A DNA stretch of 64,000 nucleotides. Source: an uncultured Sphingomonadaceae bacterium (lineage in GTDB: Bacteria; Pseudomonadota; Alphaproteobacteria; Sphingomonadales; Sphingomonadaceae). Location: contig CANMEE010000002.1 in NCBI GenBank assembly GCA_947496865.1, positions 992,001-1,056,000 of the forward strand, in the 5' to 3' direction. The position numbers and the translations under genes are program-made. The notes under the pieces were generated by a model. It searched no databases. It worked only from the letters and a program-made list of their open reading frames with translations, and was not told the origin of the DNA. Below, piece after piece: positions 17,126-27,251 of the stretch (the first letter of the stretch is position 1; each line of letters opens with the position of its first letter).

Positions 17126-17752
17126 TCAGGCATAAGCATAAGGCCCACCTTTTTCCAAAGCAGTTTTATATTGCGGCCGATCATGGATGCGTTTCAGCCA
17201 AGTTTGCAAATTAGGAAAACGATCGTCTAGGCCAGCACGCGCCTGGCTCGCCTCCAGTGGGAAGCTCATCATGACATCGGCCGCTGTTAACTCGCTGCCA
17301 GCAAAATAGGGACGGGATGAAAGTTCCGTTTCGAGCCAAGTGAGAAGGTCTTCCACCATCCCCATGACCGGTTTTTTGGCCGGCCAGCCCAGAGGTCCCA
17401 ATCGGTTGATCAGCAATGTGCCGAACAGAGGCGGCATCATCGATCCTTCGGCAAAGTGGAGATACTGCGTATAGAGTTGCGCGCCTGTCTTATCCTCGGG
17501 CGCACCTAATGTTCCGCCTGCCTTCCGAACGAGATATTCGACAATGGCTGCGGTCTCGATAATCACCTGCCCGTCATCCTCGATCATCGGAGATTTACCA
17601 AGCGGATGAATGGCCTTCAAACTATCGGGCGCGCGCTGTGTTTTGGGGTCACGTTCGTAGCGTTTGATTTGATAAGGGAGCGCTAACTCTTCCAGGAGCC
17701 AGATAATCCGCTGCGATCGACTATTCTCGAGATGATGGACGATGATGGTCAT
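17126..17752 (-). CDS. glutathione S-transferase
   Basis: The 208-residue protein has the thioredoxin-like N-terminal domain (VHHLENSRSQRIIWLLEELA, then PLGKSPMIEDDG with the cis-proline and ETAAIVEYL with the Glu/Thr pair that holds the glutathione gamma-glutamyl group) and the all-helical C-terminal domain (ELTAADVMMSFPLEA). It probably conjugates glutathione to electrophiles or reduces peroxides; the substrate is unknown. AAGGGG precedes the ATG. It lies 73 bases upstream of alaS, in the same orientation. Confidence 0.9.
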   Translation of the reverse strand: MTIIVHHLENSRSQRIIWLLEELALPYQIKRYERDPKTQRAPDSLKAIHPLGKSPMIEDDGQVIIETAAIVEYLVRKAGGTLGAPEDKTGAQLYTQYLHFAEGSMMPPLFGTLLINRLGPLGWPAKKPVMGMVEDLLTWLETELSSRPYFAGSELTAADVMMSFPLEASQARAGLDDRFPNLQTWLKRIHDRPQYKTALEKGGPYAYA

Positions 17753-17900
17753 AATGCCCCTTTTTCAGTTGATCGCTTACTTACCGGTCCAACGTCTATA
17801 TGTGCCCGATTTTTATATAAATCACACAGCAGAAATCGCGAAGAAACGCCAAACCAATGAAGATTTTCTAACTTTTGACAGGAAATCGCTGGATAGCAAA

Positions 17901-17944
17901 TAAAAATGGGCCGTCCTGACTATCGGGGGACAGAAGGACGGCCC
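17901..17944 (-). terminator. recA terminator
   Basis: GGGCCGTCCT (17908-17917) and AGGACGGCCC (17935-17944) form a perfect 10-bp stem; read on the minus strand it is followed by ATTTTTA. It lies about 95 bases past the recA stop and is a good Rho-independent terminator. The remaining intergenic bases to the glutathione transferase show nothing else. Confidence 0.85.
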
Positions 17945-18038
17945 TGATGCCAAGGTTCGTCTCGGGGGAAACAAACCGGCAATCTTGAAATTTGGGAAAC
18001 AGGCGCAGGGGGAAGATTAATTCGCCCCTGCGACCTTC

Positions 18039-19136
18039 TTATTCTTTATCGTCGCCGTCATCCGCGTCATCGGCGTTACCGACGGGACCGGTCATCATTT
18101 CCTCAGCAATTTCGTCTTCATTGCCGCGAATTTGACCTTCCAGCTTTACCATCATTTCGGGGTTTTCGAGCAAGAAGCGTTTTGAATTTTCGCGCCCCTG
18201 ACCAATACGAACCGAGTCATAAGAGAACCAGGCGCCAGATTTTTCGACCACACCGGCTTTGACACCAAGGTCGATAATCTCACCGACTTTGGAGATACCC
18301 TGCCCGTACATAATATCAAATTCGACTTGTTTAAATGGCGGCGCGACTTTGTTTTTGACAACCTTCACGCGGGTGGAGTTGCCGACAATATCGTCCCGTT
18401 CCTTAATTTGACCCGTACGACGGATGTCGAGCCGAACTGATGCATAGAATTTAAGCGCATTGCCACCTGAGGTGGTTTCGGGATTACCGTACATCACACC
18501 AATTTTCATCCGCACCTGATTGATGAAAATCACCATGCATTTGGAACGACTGATCGAACCGGTCAGTTTACGCAGCGCTTGGCTCATTAAACGGGCCTGA
18601 AGACCAACATGGGTGTCGCCCATCTCGCCTTCAATTTCTGCGCGAGGAACCAGAGCGGCCACCGAATCGACCACAAGAACATCAATGGCGTTGGAGCGCA
18701 CCAACGTATCCGTAATTTCGAGTGCCTGCTCACCCGTATCAGGCTGAGAAATAATCAACTCGTCAATATCTACACCGAGCGCATTGGCATAAACGGGATC
18801 AAGCGCATGCTCTGCATCCACAAAGGCCGCCGTACCGCCTGCCTTTTGCGCTTCGGCAATGACATGTAATGCGAGTGTAGTTTTACCCGAGCTTTCAGGA
18901 CCGTAAATTTCGACCACACGGCCCTTTGGCAATCCCCCGATGCCAAGGGCGATATCCAGTCCCAAAGAACCGGTCGAGATCGATTCGACCTCCATCGCTT
19001 TGCGTGAGCCAAGCTTCATGGCCGAGCCTTTACCAAAGGCGCGATCAATCTGCGCCAATGCGGCGTCGAGCGCCTTTTGTCTGTCTGATGAGTTCAACTG
19101 ATTATCCGATTCTACGACTTTTAAATTACCGGCCAT
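18039..19136 (-). CDS. recA: recombinase RecA
   Basis: RecA coats single-stranded DNA, pairs homologues and triggers LexA self-cleavage. From the ATG at 19136 it has 365 residues with the Walker A loop GPESSGKTT, Walker [11 protein letters not shown] and the DNA-binding loop around [17 protein letters not shown]. The acidic tail ends [10 protein letters not shown]. The start has AGGGGA/ACAGG upstream; a farther in-frame start at 19178 would put the N-terminus inside the promoter region. A LexA box lies 76 bases upstream. Confidence 0.99.
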   Translation of the reverse strand: MAGNLKVVESDNQLNSSDRQKALDAALAQIDRAFGKGSAMKLGSRKAMEVESISTGSLGLDIALGIGGLPKGRVVEIYGPESSGKTTLALHVIAEAQKAGGTAAFVDAEHALDPVYANALGVDIDELIISQPDTGEQALEITDTLVRSNAIDVLVVDSVAALVPRAEIEGEMGDTHVGLQARLMSQALRKLTGSISRSKCMVIFINQVRMKIGVMYGNPETTSGGNALKFYASVRLDIRRTGQIKERDDIVGNSTRVKVVKNKVAPPFKQVEFDIMYGQGISKVGEIIDLGVKAGVVEKSGAWFSYDSVRIGQGRENSKRFLLENPEMMVKLEGQIRGNEDEIAEEMMTGPVGNADDADDGDDKE

Positions 19137-19211
19137 TTGCCTGTCCCCTTCGCTAAATGCTTGTACGTTATCAATCAATGATGGATATTATGTACCGCAT
19201 TTGTTCTACAA

Positions 19212-19226
19212 GAACAAGAGAAGAAC
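19212..19226 (-). promoter_or_regulatory. LexA box of recA
   Basis: Read on the minus strand the sequence is GTTC-TTCTCTT-GTTC, an exact GTTC-N7-GTTC, followed after five bases by a GTTC/GAAC dyad (19203-19215). A CATAAT -10 (19192-19187) lies downstream, so the operator overlaps the promoter. This provides the reference site for LexA in this genome. Confidence 0.85.
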
Positions 19227-19288
19227 AAATAAAATTACATATTCTATTTAATTGTTATATTACAATGTGATAGACGAAATAAATCAAG

Positions 19289-21727
19289 CTACTTGGCATG
19301 TTCGGCCAAAACTTCACCGACCGCTTCGGCAATTTGCGCAACAGAAAAAGGCTTCGGCAGGAACGCCACGTTGTCCAGATCTATAGAATTACGCAATTGC
19401 TCCTCAGCATAGCCCGACATGAAAAGGATCGGCATATCGGGATATTGCTCCCGCGCTTGCTTAGCCATCGCTGGTCCGTCCATATTGGGCATCACAACGT
19501 CAGATACGATCATATCAAAAACTTCGTCGCTGTCCGCCATTGCTGTAAGGTGCTGCAATCCCTCTTCGCCATCGCTTGCGGTTACGACCGTATAACCCTG
19601 TCGCGTCAAAGCGCGTTCTGCGACTGCGCGAACCATATCCTCATCCTCGACCAGCAATATATGACCGCTGCCCCAAAGTTCTTTTTTGACCACCGCTTTG
19701 CTAGGTTCGGACGACTGCGGAACCTCTTGATCCGACACGGTATGAACCGGGAAGTAGATGGAGAATGTCGCACCCTCGCCCGGCTTGGAGTCTGCAAAAA
19801 TATAACCACCGGACTGCTTGACGATCCCATAAACGGTGGAAAGCCCCAACCCGGTACCCTTGCCCACCTCTTTGGTTGTGAAGAACGGCTCAAATATTTT
19901 ACCGATCACTTCGGGTGGAATACCCTTACCTGTGTCGGTGACAAATAATGCGGTATAATCACCCACTGGCAAAATGTCGCTTTTCAACGCCCTGACGTCG
20001 GCTGCAGCGATCATTTGGGTTGTGATAGAAATCTTACCGCTATTGGCGCCACTAGAATTAATTGCGTCCCGCGCGTTCACACCAAGATTGATAATAACCT
20101 GCTCCAACTGACCTGGATCAGCGCGGACTAGGCCCAGATTACGGCCATGCTTTACCTCCAGTTCGATTCTATCGTCGAGCAGCCGTTTGAGCAGATTGGA
20201 CACATCTGCAACCACATCAGGAAGCTGCAAAACCTGCGGCCGCAATGTTTGTTGGCGAGAAAAGGCCAGTAATTGCCGCGTCAGACCCGCGGCACGGTTG
20301 CTGTTGTTCTTGACCTGCTGAATATCGTCATAGTCGCTGTCACCTGGCGCATGGCGCAACAACATAAGGTCGCAATGACCGATAATAGCCGTCAGAATAT
20401 TGTTAAAATCATGCGCTACGCCACCAGCAAGTTGCCCGACCGCCTGCATTTTGGTCGCCTGCGCGACTTGGCTTTTCAGCTTGGTCTCTTCGCTATTGTC
20501 TTTAATCGACAGCAAGACCGCAGCGTCTCCGAGTCCACGAATGCCTGCAATACCAAGCGCTACCGGGTCTTCTCCGCCCGAGCGCAACCGCACAGCTAGG
20601 TCGCCGGACATGAAAGGACCACTGGCATAACGCCGGACTGCATCGGCCACGGCCGACTTGTCATCGCGGATCATGAGATCGCCGGGGTAAAGTGGCTTCT
20701 CCCCCTCCTGCACACCAGCAACTTTACCAAAGGCGTTGTTGAAAAACAGAAAACGGCCATCGCGGTCCGTAAGCGCCAGACCAAGAGGGAGCAGCGACAA
20801 CATTGATTCGACCTGCTCCAGCGCCTTACCGCGCTCCACCATACCGCCATCATCGTCAATCAACAGAATAAGCGCAGGGCCTTTTTCCTGATTGCGGTCG
20901 AGCGGAATATGAAACAGGCGCACCGGGGTGCCATGCCGCCCATCCCGTTCAAAAAAAATCGTACCCTTATCATCGGACCGCATGAAATTGATAAAGTTCC
21001 GGCCTGATATGTTGCCGTCTTCGCGACCGGTAGCCCTCAATGCAAAACCTTGATTGGAGGCCCGAATTCTTCCTTCGCCGCCGATAACCGTTGCTAGCAC
21101 ACCCGCTTCGGACAACGCCCGACCGGTGGCACCACCAACCATACGAACTGTGTCATCCAATATGTCGCTGCGCAGTTGCGGCTTGAATTGCCATAGCAAA
21201 TATTCATCGCCCTGCCCGGCACGCACGACCTTGGCATTATATTCCGCAACGCCGCGTTTCAGCCCCTCAGCATAGCCGCGGCCATCGCGCCAGGCATTAC
21301 GGCCTGCTGTCGCAAGCAATTCATCTCCGCCATCCTGTAACGGTAACTGTGGAGGGATGGCTGGACCGTTAAACCATTTTGTGAAAAGTTCATTGGCGCA
21401 AACCAGCCTTCCGGCGCGATCAGTTATCGCCAACCCCATTTCAGATTGATCCGCAACCATCCGTGTCACGGCCCAATCGGCAAAGGAAGCGGCTTCTTCA
21501 TCGGCTCCGGTTTTATGGGGGCGCAGGAAATAGACAATTGCGCCCGTTGTCGCGGTGAGAGCAACAAACGCCAATAACAAGGCGGTATTCGGTACCTGCC
21601 AATAGAGCAGCCCCAGCGAAGCCAACATCGCGACCACCAATATAACGCCACGTAAGCGCGCGTCATTGGCGGCTTTGCGTGTGCTGGGGTTCAATAACCC
21701 AATATTGTCCCGCGCTTCACTGGCCAT
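19289..21727 (-). CDS. cckA: CckA-type hybrid histidine kinase
   Basis: In alphaproteobacteria CckA phosphorylates ChpT and thereby CtrA and CpdR, coupling cell cycle, motility and division. The 812-residue protein has two transmembrane helices near the N-terminus (about 30-70), PAS-like regions (about 85-210 and 305-395), a HisKA domain with the phospho-acceptor in GGVAHDFNNILTAI (His439), an HATPase domain with N-box NLGVNARDAI and G-boxes DTGKGIPPE and GKGTGLGLS, and a receiver domain (phosphorylatable Asp743 in MIVSDVVMPNMDG). The HDFNN H-box is typical of CckA. It overlaps the DUF2062 gene by 11 bases and is probably co-transcribed with it. A GTG 9 bases upstream is an alternative start. 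Confidence 0.9.
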   Translation of the reverse strand: MASEARDNIGLLNPSTRKAANDARLRGVILVVAMLASLGLLYWQVPNTALLLAFVALTATTGAIVYFLRPHKTGADEEAASFADWAVTRMVADQSEMGLAITDRAGRLVCANELFTKWFNGPAIPPQLPLQDGGDELLATAGRNAWRDGRGYAEGLKRGVAEYNAKVVRAGQGDEYLLWQFKPQLRSDILDDTVRMVGGATGRALSEAGVLATVIGGEGRIRASNQGFALRATGREDGNISGRNFINFMRSDDKGTIFFERDGRHGTPVRLFHIPLDRNQEKGPALILLIDDDGGMVERGKALEQVESMLSLLPLGLALTDRDGRFLFFNNAFGKVAGVQEGEKPLYPGDLMIRDDKSAVADAVRRYASGPFMSGDLAVRLRSGGEDPVALGIAGIRGLGDAAVLLSIKDNSEETKLKSQVAQATKMQAVGQLAGGVAHDFNNILTAIIGHCDLMLLRHAPGDSDYDDIQQVKNNSNRAAGLTRQLLAFSRQQTLRPQVLQLPDVVADVSNLLKRLLDDRIELEVKHGRNLGLVRADPGQLEQVIINLGVNARDAINSSGANSGKISITTQMIAAADVRALKSDILPVGDYTALFVTDTGKGIPPEVIGKIFEPFFTTKEVGKGTGLGLSTVYGIVKQSGGYIFADSKPGEGATFSIYFPVHTVSDQEVPQSSEPSKAVVKKELWGSGHILLVEDEDMVRAVAERALTRQGYTVVTASDGEEGLQHLTAMADSDEVFDMIVSDVVMPNMDGPAMAKQAREQYPDMPILFMSGYAEEQLRNSIDLDNVAFLPKPFSVAQIAEAVGEVLAEHAK

Positions 21728-22340
21728 GATTGTCACGATCTAAATCCAAATTCTTAATCCGTCGCTGCCACTTTCTGGCCGTCCACCAGCGCCATCCAAA
21801 GGAGCTGATCACATAGCCCAATGCCGAGAAGGTAATCGCCAACAGCAGGAACCCAAAGGCTGTTACCCCGGCCTCGCGCACAAACCAACTGAGCCACATA
21901 CCAAATTCGCTGCGAATTTGATTGTTGATCGGTTGTCCATAGGTCAGTGCATCAACACGCAAAGCGAATTTCCCAATCTGGTTCGCCGCCGCGATCCAAA
22001 AAGGATAGGTGAGCGGATTGGTGATAAATGTCGTCAACGCTGCAATAGGAACATTGGCGCGAATCGGTAGCGCCAGAAAAACTGCACCAAAAATCTGCCC
22101 TACTGGAATCAGAAAAGCCGCCAGCATACCTAGCGCAACGCCGCGCGGCACTGAACGCCGCGTAAAACGCCACAAGTCCGAGCGCAGGAAACGATGCGCG
22201 ATAGGCCTCAGATATTTGTTATCTGCCATTCCCTTGCGGGTCGGCATTTTATCCTCCAGCCACCGAAAGATGCGCAAAATCGTGCGCGCACCCCAGTCCT
22301 TGCCCGAGGAATCCGGGCCCGATGAATTTGGATCAGCCAT
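21717..22340 (-). CDS. DUF2062 membrane protein
   Basis: The 207-residue protein has a polar, basic N-terminus and membrane segments at about 70-95 and 155-185 ([20 protein letters not shown]), with the DUF2062 signature [16 protein letters not shown] and [16 protein letters not shown]2062 proteins are small inner-membrane proteins of unknown function. It overlaps smpB by 8 bases and cckA by 11, so it is translated within the dapA-smpB-DUF2062-cckA run. Confidence 0.85.
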   Translation of the reverse strand: MADPNSSGPDSSGKDWGARTILRIFRWLEDKMPTRKGMADNKYLRPIAHRFLRSDLWRFTRRSVPRGVALGMLAAFLIPVGQIFGAVFLALPIRANVPIAALTTFITNPLTYPFWIAAANQIGKFALRVDALTYGQPINNQIRSEFGMWLSWFVREAGVTAFGFLLLAITFSALGYVISSFGWRWWTARKWQRRIKNLDLDRDNHGQ

Positions 22341-22815
22341 GGTCGCGCATCAACCGTCCCTGTTGACGTTTCCAGTCGCGATCCTTTTCGGTGGCGCGCT
22401 TGTCGGGGGCCTTCTTGCCCTTGGCCAAAGCCAGTTCGATCTTAGCCCGGCCTTGGCCATTAAAATAGACCGATAGCGGCACGATCGTCATGCCCTTACG
22501 CATTACCGCACCGTAAAACTTATTAATCTGCCGCCTATTGAGCAGCAATTTGCGTGGCCGCTTGGGTTCGTGATTATGACGGTTACCATGACTCCATTCG
22601 GGAATATTGGCGTTGATCAGCCAGACCTCGTCATCTTTTACCTCCGCATAGCTTTCGGCAATGGTTCCTGATCCGAACCGGAGAGATTTTACCTCAGTGC
22701 CGGTCAGCACAATGCCCGCCTCAAACTTCTCATCAATATAATAGTCATAGCGCGCGCGCCGGTTCTCGGCGACGACCTTTTGCTTGTCATATTCAAGAGG
22801 ACGCGGCTTCGCCAT
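22333..22815 (-). CDS. smpB: SsrA-binding protein
   Basis: SmpB binds tmRNA and delivers it to stalled ribosomes (trans-translation). The 160-residue protein has [50 protein letters not shown] and a basic C-terminal tail ([17 protein letters not shown]), all standard. Its ATG shares one base with the dapA stop codon (TAATG). The tmRNA gene is not in this window. Confidence 0.98.
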   Translation of the reverse strand: MAKPRPLEYDKQKVVAENRRARYDYYIDEKFEAGIVLTGTEVKSLRFGSGTIAESYAEVKDDEVWLINANIPEWSHGNRHNHEPKRPRKLLLNRRQINKFYGAVMRKGMTIVPLSVYFNGQGRAKIELALAKGKKAPDKRATEKDRDWKRQQGRLMRDHG

Positions 22816-23690
22816 TAGATCAAGCCTGCTCCCTCGAGCGCTGCATCGACAGCTTGTCTTGCTGCATCTGAAGGCGGTGTCATCGGCAAGCGTAAATCGG
22901 TGGGAAAGCCATCAATCACGCGAGACAGCGCATATTTAACCGGCCCCGGCGAAGCATCGGAGAACATCGCCTTATGAAGCGGATATAGCTTGTCGTTCAG
23001 TTCCCGTGCCCTTTCATAGTCGCCCGCTGCGCAAGCGGCTTGAAATTCGGCACATAATTTCGGCGCAACATTAGCGGTCACCGAAATACATCCCGCACCA
23101 CCGGATGCGTTGAAGGCAAGTGAGAGTTCGTCCACGCCAGACAACAGGCAGAAATCATCGTCACAAGCAAGCCGGTGATCGGTGACCCGGTCGATTTCGC
23201 CGCTGGCATCCTTGATCGCAATCACGCTCGGCAATTTGGACAAAGCTGCAACGGTGTCCGGCAATATATCGGTAACTGTCCGTGGCGGTACATTATAGAG
23301 TACGAGCGGCAGGTCATTTTTCTTGGTCAGCGTCTCGAAATGCGCAAAAATGCCTTCTTGGTTCGGGCGATTATAATAAGGTGCCACAACAAGCCCAGCC
23401 GTCGCGCCGCATTTCTTAGAAAAATTCAAATGGAGCAACGCATTGGTCGTATCATTGGAACCGCAACCGGCAATGATCGGCACCCGCCCAGCCGCCTGCT
23501 CAATGCAAACTTCAATCACACGATGGTGCTCGGCATTGGACAAAGTCGAGGATTCGCCAGTGGTTCCACAAGGAACCAAACCGCTACTACCCTGCTCGAT
23601 TTGCCAGTCTACCAAGGCCCGAAATTCCGCTTCCGCAAACGATCCGTCGCGAAAGGGAGTCACCAGAGCCGGAATTGAGCCGGAAAACAT
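22815..23690 (-). CDS. dapA: 4-hydroxy-tetrahydrodipicolinate synthase
   Basis: The enzyme condenses pyruvate with aspartate semialdehyde, the first committed step of lysine and diaminopimelate (cell-wall) synthesis. The 291-residue protein has [28 protein letters not shown] and [11 protein letters not shown] (catalytic Tyr) plus [10 protein letters not shown] (Schiff-base Lys). A clear AAGGAGTAA ribosome binding site precedes the ATG. It is first in the dapA-smpB-DUF2062-cckA run, with start/stop overlaps throughout. Confidence 0.97.
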   Translation of the reverse strand: MFSGSIPALVTPFRDGSFAEAEFRALVDWQIEQGSSGLVPCGTTGESSTLSNAEHHRVIEVCIEQAAGRVPIIAGCGSNDTTNALLHLNFSKKCGATAGLVVAPYYNRPNQEGIFAHFETLTKKNDLPLVLYNVPPRTVTDILPDTVAALSKLPSVIAIKDASGEIDRVTDHRLACDDDFCLLSGVDELSLAFNASGGAGCISVTANVAPKLCAEFQAACAAGDYERARELNDKLYPLHKAMFSDASPGPVKYALSRVIDGFPTDLRLPMTPPSDAARQAVDAALEGAGLI

Positions 23691-23793
23691 GGAATTACTC
23701 CTTTAAATTTGGCTAAGAAATTGCCAAGGCTTATACAAGCTTAACAATCATATAGTTCTTTGTTCAGCGCCTGATAAGGAGCCTACCCCCAAA

Positions 23794-25770
23794 ATGTCCA
23801 GTATGGTATCAAGAATAATTCTCGCAAGCCTGCTTTTAACGCCGGCAACGTGCATCGCAGCCGAACAAAGTGGCAGCGCGACCCTTTCCGATCCGACTGG
23901 CGGCAATGCTGTCCTCGGCCTGCAGCGCTGGCGGGTTCTTTCTCAATCCGACAACTATTCATTCGACGATTATGCTGGATTTCTAGTCACTTATCCTGGT
24001 TGGCCCGAAGATACACGAATGCGCCGCAATGCTGAGCAGGCGATTAACATCAACAGTTTTTCCGTCGACCGCGTTATCGCGTTTTTTGACAGATTCGCGC
24101 CTCTGACCAATGCAGGTGCAGCAAAATACGCCGTCGCCCTACAATCCAAAGGTCAAACTCTGAAGGCCAATGCCATGGCACAGCAAGCCTGGCGTGGCGG
24201 CACGCTGACGACCGAGGATGAAACCGCACTGCTCAACCGGTTTAGCTCTACACTAACTGTCGACGATCACAATGCGCGGATGGATGCCCTTTTATGGGCC
24301 AGAGCAACCCGTCCTGCGGCCCGGCAATTAGGCTTTACCTCATCCTCGCAACGGCCGATTTTTCAAGCGAGACTGGCACAGCTGACCGAAGCACCGGATG
24401 CAAATGCGAAGGCCAGCGCTGTGGCTTCGATCGCCCGTGATAATGCAGGCTATATTGCTGATCGCGCGCGCTATCTGCGGAACAAGGGGCAGAGCTATAA
24501 CGCCCGCCAACTCATGGCTAATCGCCCGGTCTTGCGCGTGCGTCCAACCAGTCCATCACAAATCGCGACATGGTATGAAGCGAATCTAATCAATGCTAAA
24601 GCAGCAGCCAATGACCGACAATGGACTGTCGCCTATAATATCGCCTCGAAAGTCGACGACGCCTATGCTGAGCCCACCAATATTGCCGAAGAAAATAGCC
24701 GCATAAGAGATAAATATTCCGATCTGACTTGGCTAGCCGGCAATGCTGCTCTGTGGGGGCAGCGCAATCCAGCCAAAGCAGTAGCAATGTTCGATCGCTA
24801 TGCGCGCTCCTATAATAGCCCCAATATTCGCTCGAAGGGATTTTATTGGGCAGGCCGTGCTGCCGCCGAAGCGAACCAGACAGCCGAAGCAAACGCTTAT
24901 TTTGAAAAGGCTGCGGCTTTTCCGGATCATTTCTACGGTCAGCTATCCTTGGAAAGACTAGGACGCCCCCTGCCAACCTTTAACCGCAAACCGGCCATCG
25001 ACATCACGGAGCAAGACCGTCGAACCTACGATCAAGACCCTCTGGTGATCGCCGTCAAAGCATCTACACGCACTGGACCCTGGAAAGAACAAATCCGCTT
25101 CCATCGTGCGCTTGCTTATAACGCAAATAGTGAAAAAGATTATCTATTGATTAGCGATCTATCGACGCGCATCGGCGCGCGTGATCTCGGTGTGATCAAG
25201 GGTATTAGCGCATTGGGCGCTGGCGTCGGCCCCATTGATGAAACTTCGTTTCCAACCATGCCCGTGCCGGCGGGTCGTGAAAAGGACTGGACCATCATTC
25301 ACGCGATCACGCGCCAAGAAAGCCAATTTGCTCAAGGCGCGATCAGCCACGCTGGCGCGCGTGGCTTGATGCAGCTAATGCCCGGTACAGCGCGGGAGCA
25401 ATCCGGTAAAATAGGACTTTCGTATAATCTATCTGCATTAACCGGCGATCCCCAATATAATATCCGCCTCGGCAGCGGTTACATTGAACGGATGCTGCGC
25501 TATTATGGAGGCAGCTATCCTTTGGCAGTTGCGGCTTATAATGCTGGCCCTGGCAATGTGAACAAATGGCTGCGACGTAACGGTGATCCACGCCAAGGCG
25601 GCATTGACTGGATCAAGTGGATAGAGGAAATTCCCATTTCCGAAACACGAAACTACGTGAAACGCGTGCTTGAAAATGTGGTCGTCTACGACACGATGAA
25701 CCCACGCGGGCCAAAACTCAAAAGCGATACGCCTCTGACCCGTTATATTGGTAAGAATTACAAGGGTTGA
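23794..25770 (+). CDS. soluble lytic murein transglycosylase
   Basis: The 658-residue protein has a signal peptide (about 1-22, ending CIAA) and a long helical, TPR-like superhelical region (about 60-450, with WAGRAAAEANQTAEANAYFE). The C-terminal SLT domain (about 500-620) has the catalytic Glu in ITRQESQFAQGA, then HAGARGLMQLMPGTA and AVAAYNAGPGNVNKW. It should cleave peptidoglycan glycan strands to 1,6-anhydro products in the periplasm; the layout is that of Slt70. AAGGAG lies some 12 bases upstream. It diverges from dapA and is followed by a strong terminator. Confidence 0.93.
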   Translation: MSSMVSRIILASLLLTPATCIAAEQSGSATLSDPTGGNAVLGLQRWRVLSQSDNYSFDDYAGFLVTYPGWPEDTRMRRNAEQAININSFSVDRVIAFFDRFAPLTNAGAAKYAVALQSKGQTLKANAMAQQAWRGGTLTTEDETALLNRFSSTLTVDDHNARMDALLWARATRPAARQLGFTSSSQRPIFQARLAQLTEAPDANAKASAVASIARDNAGYIADRARYLRNKGQSYNARQLMANRPVLRVRPTSPSQIATWYEANLINAKAAANDRQWTVAYNIASKVDDAYAEPTNIAEENSRIRDKYSDLTWLAGNAALWGQRNPAKAVAMFDRYARSYNSPNIRSKGFYWAGRAAAEANQTAEANAYFEKAAAFPDHFYGQLSLERLGRPLPTFNRKPAIDITEQDRRTYDQDPLVIAVKASTRTGPWKEQIRFHRALAYNANSEKDYLLISDLSTRIGARDLGVIKGISALGAGVGPIDETSFPTMPVPAGREKDWTIIHAITRQESQFAQGAISHAGARGLMQLMPGTAREQSGKIGLSYNLSALTGDPQYNIRLGSGYIERMLRYYGGSYPLAVAAYNAGPGNVNKWLRRNGDPRQGGIDWIKWIEEIPISETRNYVKRVLENVVVYDTMNPRGPKLKSDTPLTRYIGKNYKG

Positions 25771-25778
25771 GTTAATGC

Positions 25779-25826
25779 CCCTCTTCAATCGATCCGGTCA
25801 AATAGATTGAAGAGGGTCTTTCTTTC
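25779..25826 (+). terminator. Rho-independent terminator after the lytic transglycosylase
   Basis: CCCTCTTCAATC (25779-25790) pairs with GATTGAAGAGGG (25805-25816), a perfect 12-bp stem, followed by TCTTTCTTTC. It sits between the converging transglycosylase and pirin genes. The minus-strand flank lacks a U-run, so it mainly serves the plus strand. Confidence 0.8.
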
Positions 25827-25827
25827 G

Positions 25828-26529
25828 TTACGACAGATCAAAGAGAAGAACCTCAGACATCTCTTGAGCGATGAACTCAAAGCCTTGCTCTAAGCCTTCG
25901 AATGCCAGACCGTCACCGGTTCTGTAAGTTTTCCCGTCAATTTCCACCGCACCTTTAACGATGTGAAGGAAACCATATCTTTCTGCGTTCACCGCAACCT
26001 CAACAGTTTCGCCCGCGACAGGATTGCTGATGGACAGAACCGCATCCTGATTGAGGCTTATAGCTCCTGCTCCACCCTCTGGCGTCGCGATAGGTGTAAA
26101 TCCTTTTTGGCCTGCATTTTCGGCAAGTTGGACTTGCTCATAGGAAGGCGCATGTCCAGTCGCGTTAGGCTCCACCCAAATCTGCAGAAAATGAACCGGT
26201 TCCTCATTGGACGCGTTCATTTCAGAATGCTGGATACCGGTTCCAGCTGACATCCGCTGAATCTCGCCCGGGCGGATTACCGAACCATTGCCCAAGCTGT
26301 CTTTGTGACCCAATGCGCCAGAGGTGACGTAGGTTATAATCTCCATGTCTTTGTGACCGTGAGGGGCAAAACCGCCACCTGGACTGACATTATCTTCGTT
26401 GATAACCCGCAAGCTACGGAAACCCATACGGTCTGGATCTTGAAAACCTCCGAAGGAGAAAGTGTGCTTGCTATCCAGCCAACTGTTGATGCTGGTTCCG
26501 CGCGTTTCATTTTTAAAATCTTTTGTCAT
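25828..26529 (-). CDS. pirin family protein (quercetinase-like)
   Basis: The 233-residue protein is a two-domain cupin of the YhhW type. HTFSFGGFQDPDRMGFRSLR, GGGFAPHGHKDMEIITYV and TGIQHSEMNAS supply the metal-binding histidines and glutamate, and PVHFLQIWVEP follows. E. coli YhhW degrades quercetin; other pirins act as redox sensors, so the true substrate is open. It lies 24 bases downstream of the azoreductase gene in the same direction and is likely co-transcribed. The ribosome binding site is AGAGGAA. Confidence 0.9.
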   Translation of the reverse strand: MTKDFKNETRGTSINSWLDSKHTFSFGGFQDPDRMGFRSLRVINEDNVSPGGGFAPHGHKDMEIITYVTSGALGHKDSLGNGSVIRPGEIQRMSAGTGIQHSEMNASNEEPVHFLQIWVEPNATGHAPSYEQVQLAENAGQKGFTPIATPEGGAGAISLNQDAVLSISNPVAGETVEVAVNAERYGFLHIVKGAVEIDGKTYRTGDGLAFEGLEQGFEFIAQEMSEVLLFDLS

Positions 26530-26553
26530 GATATATTCCTCTTTTGTAATCGG

Positions 26554-27153
26554 CTAAGCAGCTTTCAAAAGTTTGATCTTGTTTGACGCGTCTTTAAGCT
26601 TTTCGTCGGCATCCCGGCTCATCGCGTCAGAAGCGATGATCGTCACATCGGTAATCCCTACAAATGCGAGCGCCTGTTTGAGATAGGGTGTAGCGAAGTC
26701 GATTGGGCTACCCACGGGCGTGCCCCCCGATGCCACTAAAATAATCGCCCGCTTTCCTTCTAACAATCCGACCGGGCCGTTTTCAGTGTAGCGAAAAGTG
26801 ACCCCGACCCGGGCAATCATATCAACCCATGCTTTCAAGGTGGCGGGAACGCCAAAATTGTAAATCGGTGTTGAAATAACGACCGTGTCCGCTGCCGCCA
26901 GCTCCGCGACAAGACTATCCGAAAAGGCCAGTTTTGCGGTGTGAGCCGCTGTACGGGTTTCAGCTGGGGTGAAATTTGCCGTGACCCAGTCTTCGTCAAC
27001 AAAGGGGACTCCAGCTGCAACATCTCGCTGGACGATGTTGACTGCGGTTAGTTCTGCCAAGCGGTCCATCGTCTCGTCGGCGAGGTTGCGTGTGACAGAG
27101 CCGGTTTTGCGAGCGCTGGCGTCAATGCGTAATATGCTGTTGATTGATGTCAT
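26554..27153 (-). CDS. azoR: FMN-dependent NADH:quinone / azo reductase
   Basis: The 199-residue flavodoxin-fold protein starts with the phosphate-binding segment RIDASARKTGSVTR, has STPIYNFGVPATLKAWVDMI and FRYTENGPVGLLEGKRAIIL, and matches AzoR. It should reduce quinones and azo compounds by two-electron transfer from NAD(P)H. It is first in the azoR-pirin pair and is divergent from the LysR gene, its probable regulator. Confidence 0.93.
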   Translation of the reverse strand: MTSINSILRIDASARKTGSVTRNLADETMDRLAELTAVNIVQRDVAAGVPFVDEDWVTANFTPAETRTAAHTAKLAFSDSLVAELAAADTVVISTPIYNFGVPATLKAWVDMIARVGVTFRYTENGPVGLLEGKRAIILVASGGTPVGSPIDFATPYLKQALAFVGITDVTIIASDAMSRDADEKLKDASNKIKLLKAA

Positions 27154-27192
27154 TTCGTTTCTCCAATTGTTCGATGAACAAGAGATAGATCA

Positions 27193-27210
27193 TAATCTTT
27201 TGAAGAATTA
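27193..27210. promoter_or_regulatory. possible LysR operator between azoR and the LysR gene
   Basis: TAATCTTTTGAAGAATTA is an imperfect palindrome (12 of 18 positions symmetrical) in the 98-base divergent region. LysR regulators usually bind T-N11-A dyads between themselves and a divergent target. Assigned by eye, low weight. Confidence 0.3.
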
Positions 27211-27251
27211 GATGGCTATTTTTCAAATCACTGTTCTGATATGGAGAACAA

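Noticed and set aside
23755..23765. GTTC-TTT-GTTC before the lytic transglycosylase
   Set aside because: The spacing is three, not seven, bases, so it is not a LexA box.
27169..27179. GTTCGATGAAC palindrome before azoR
   Set aside because: It is an inverted arrangement with the wrong spacing for the alphaproteobacterial LexA box; it may belong to ordinary LysR/azoR control.
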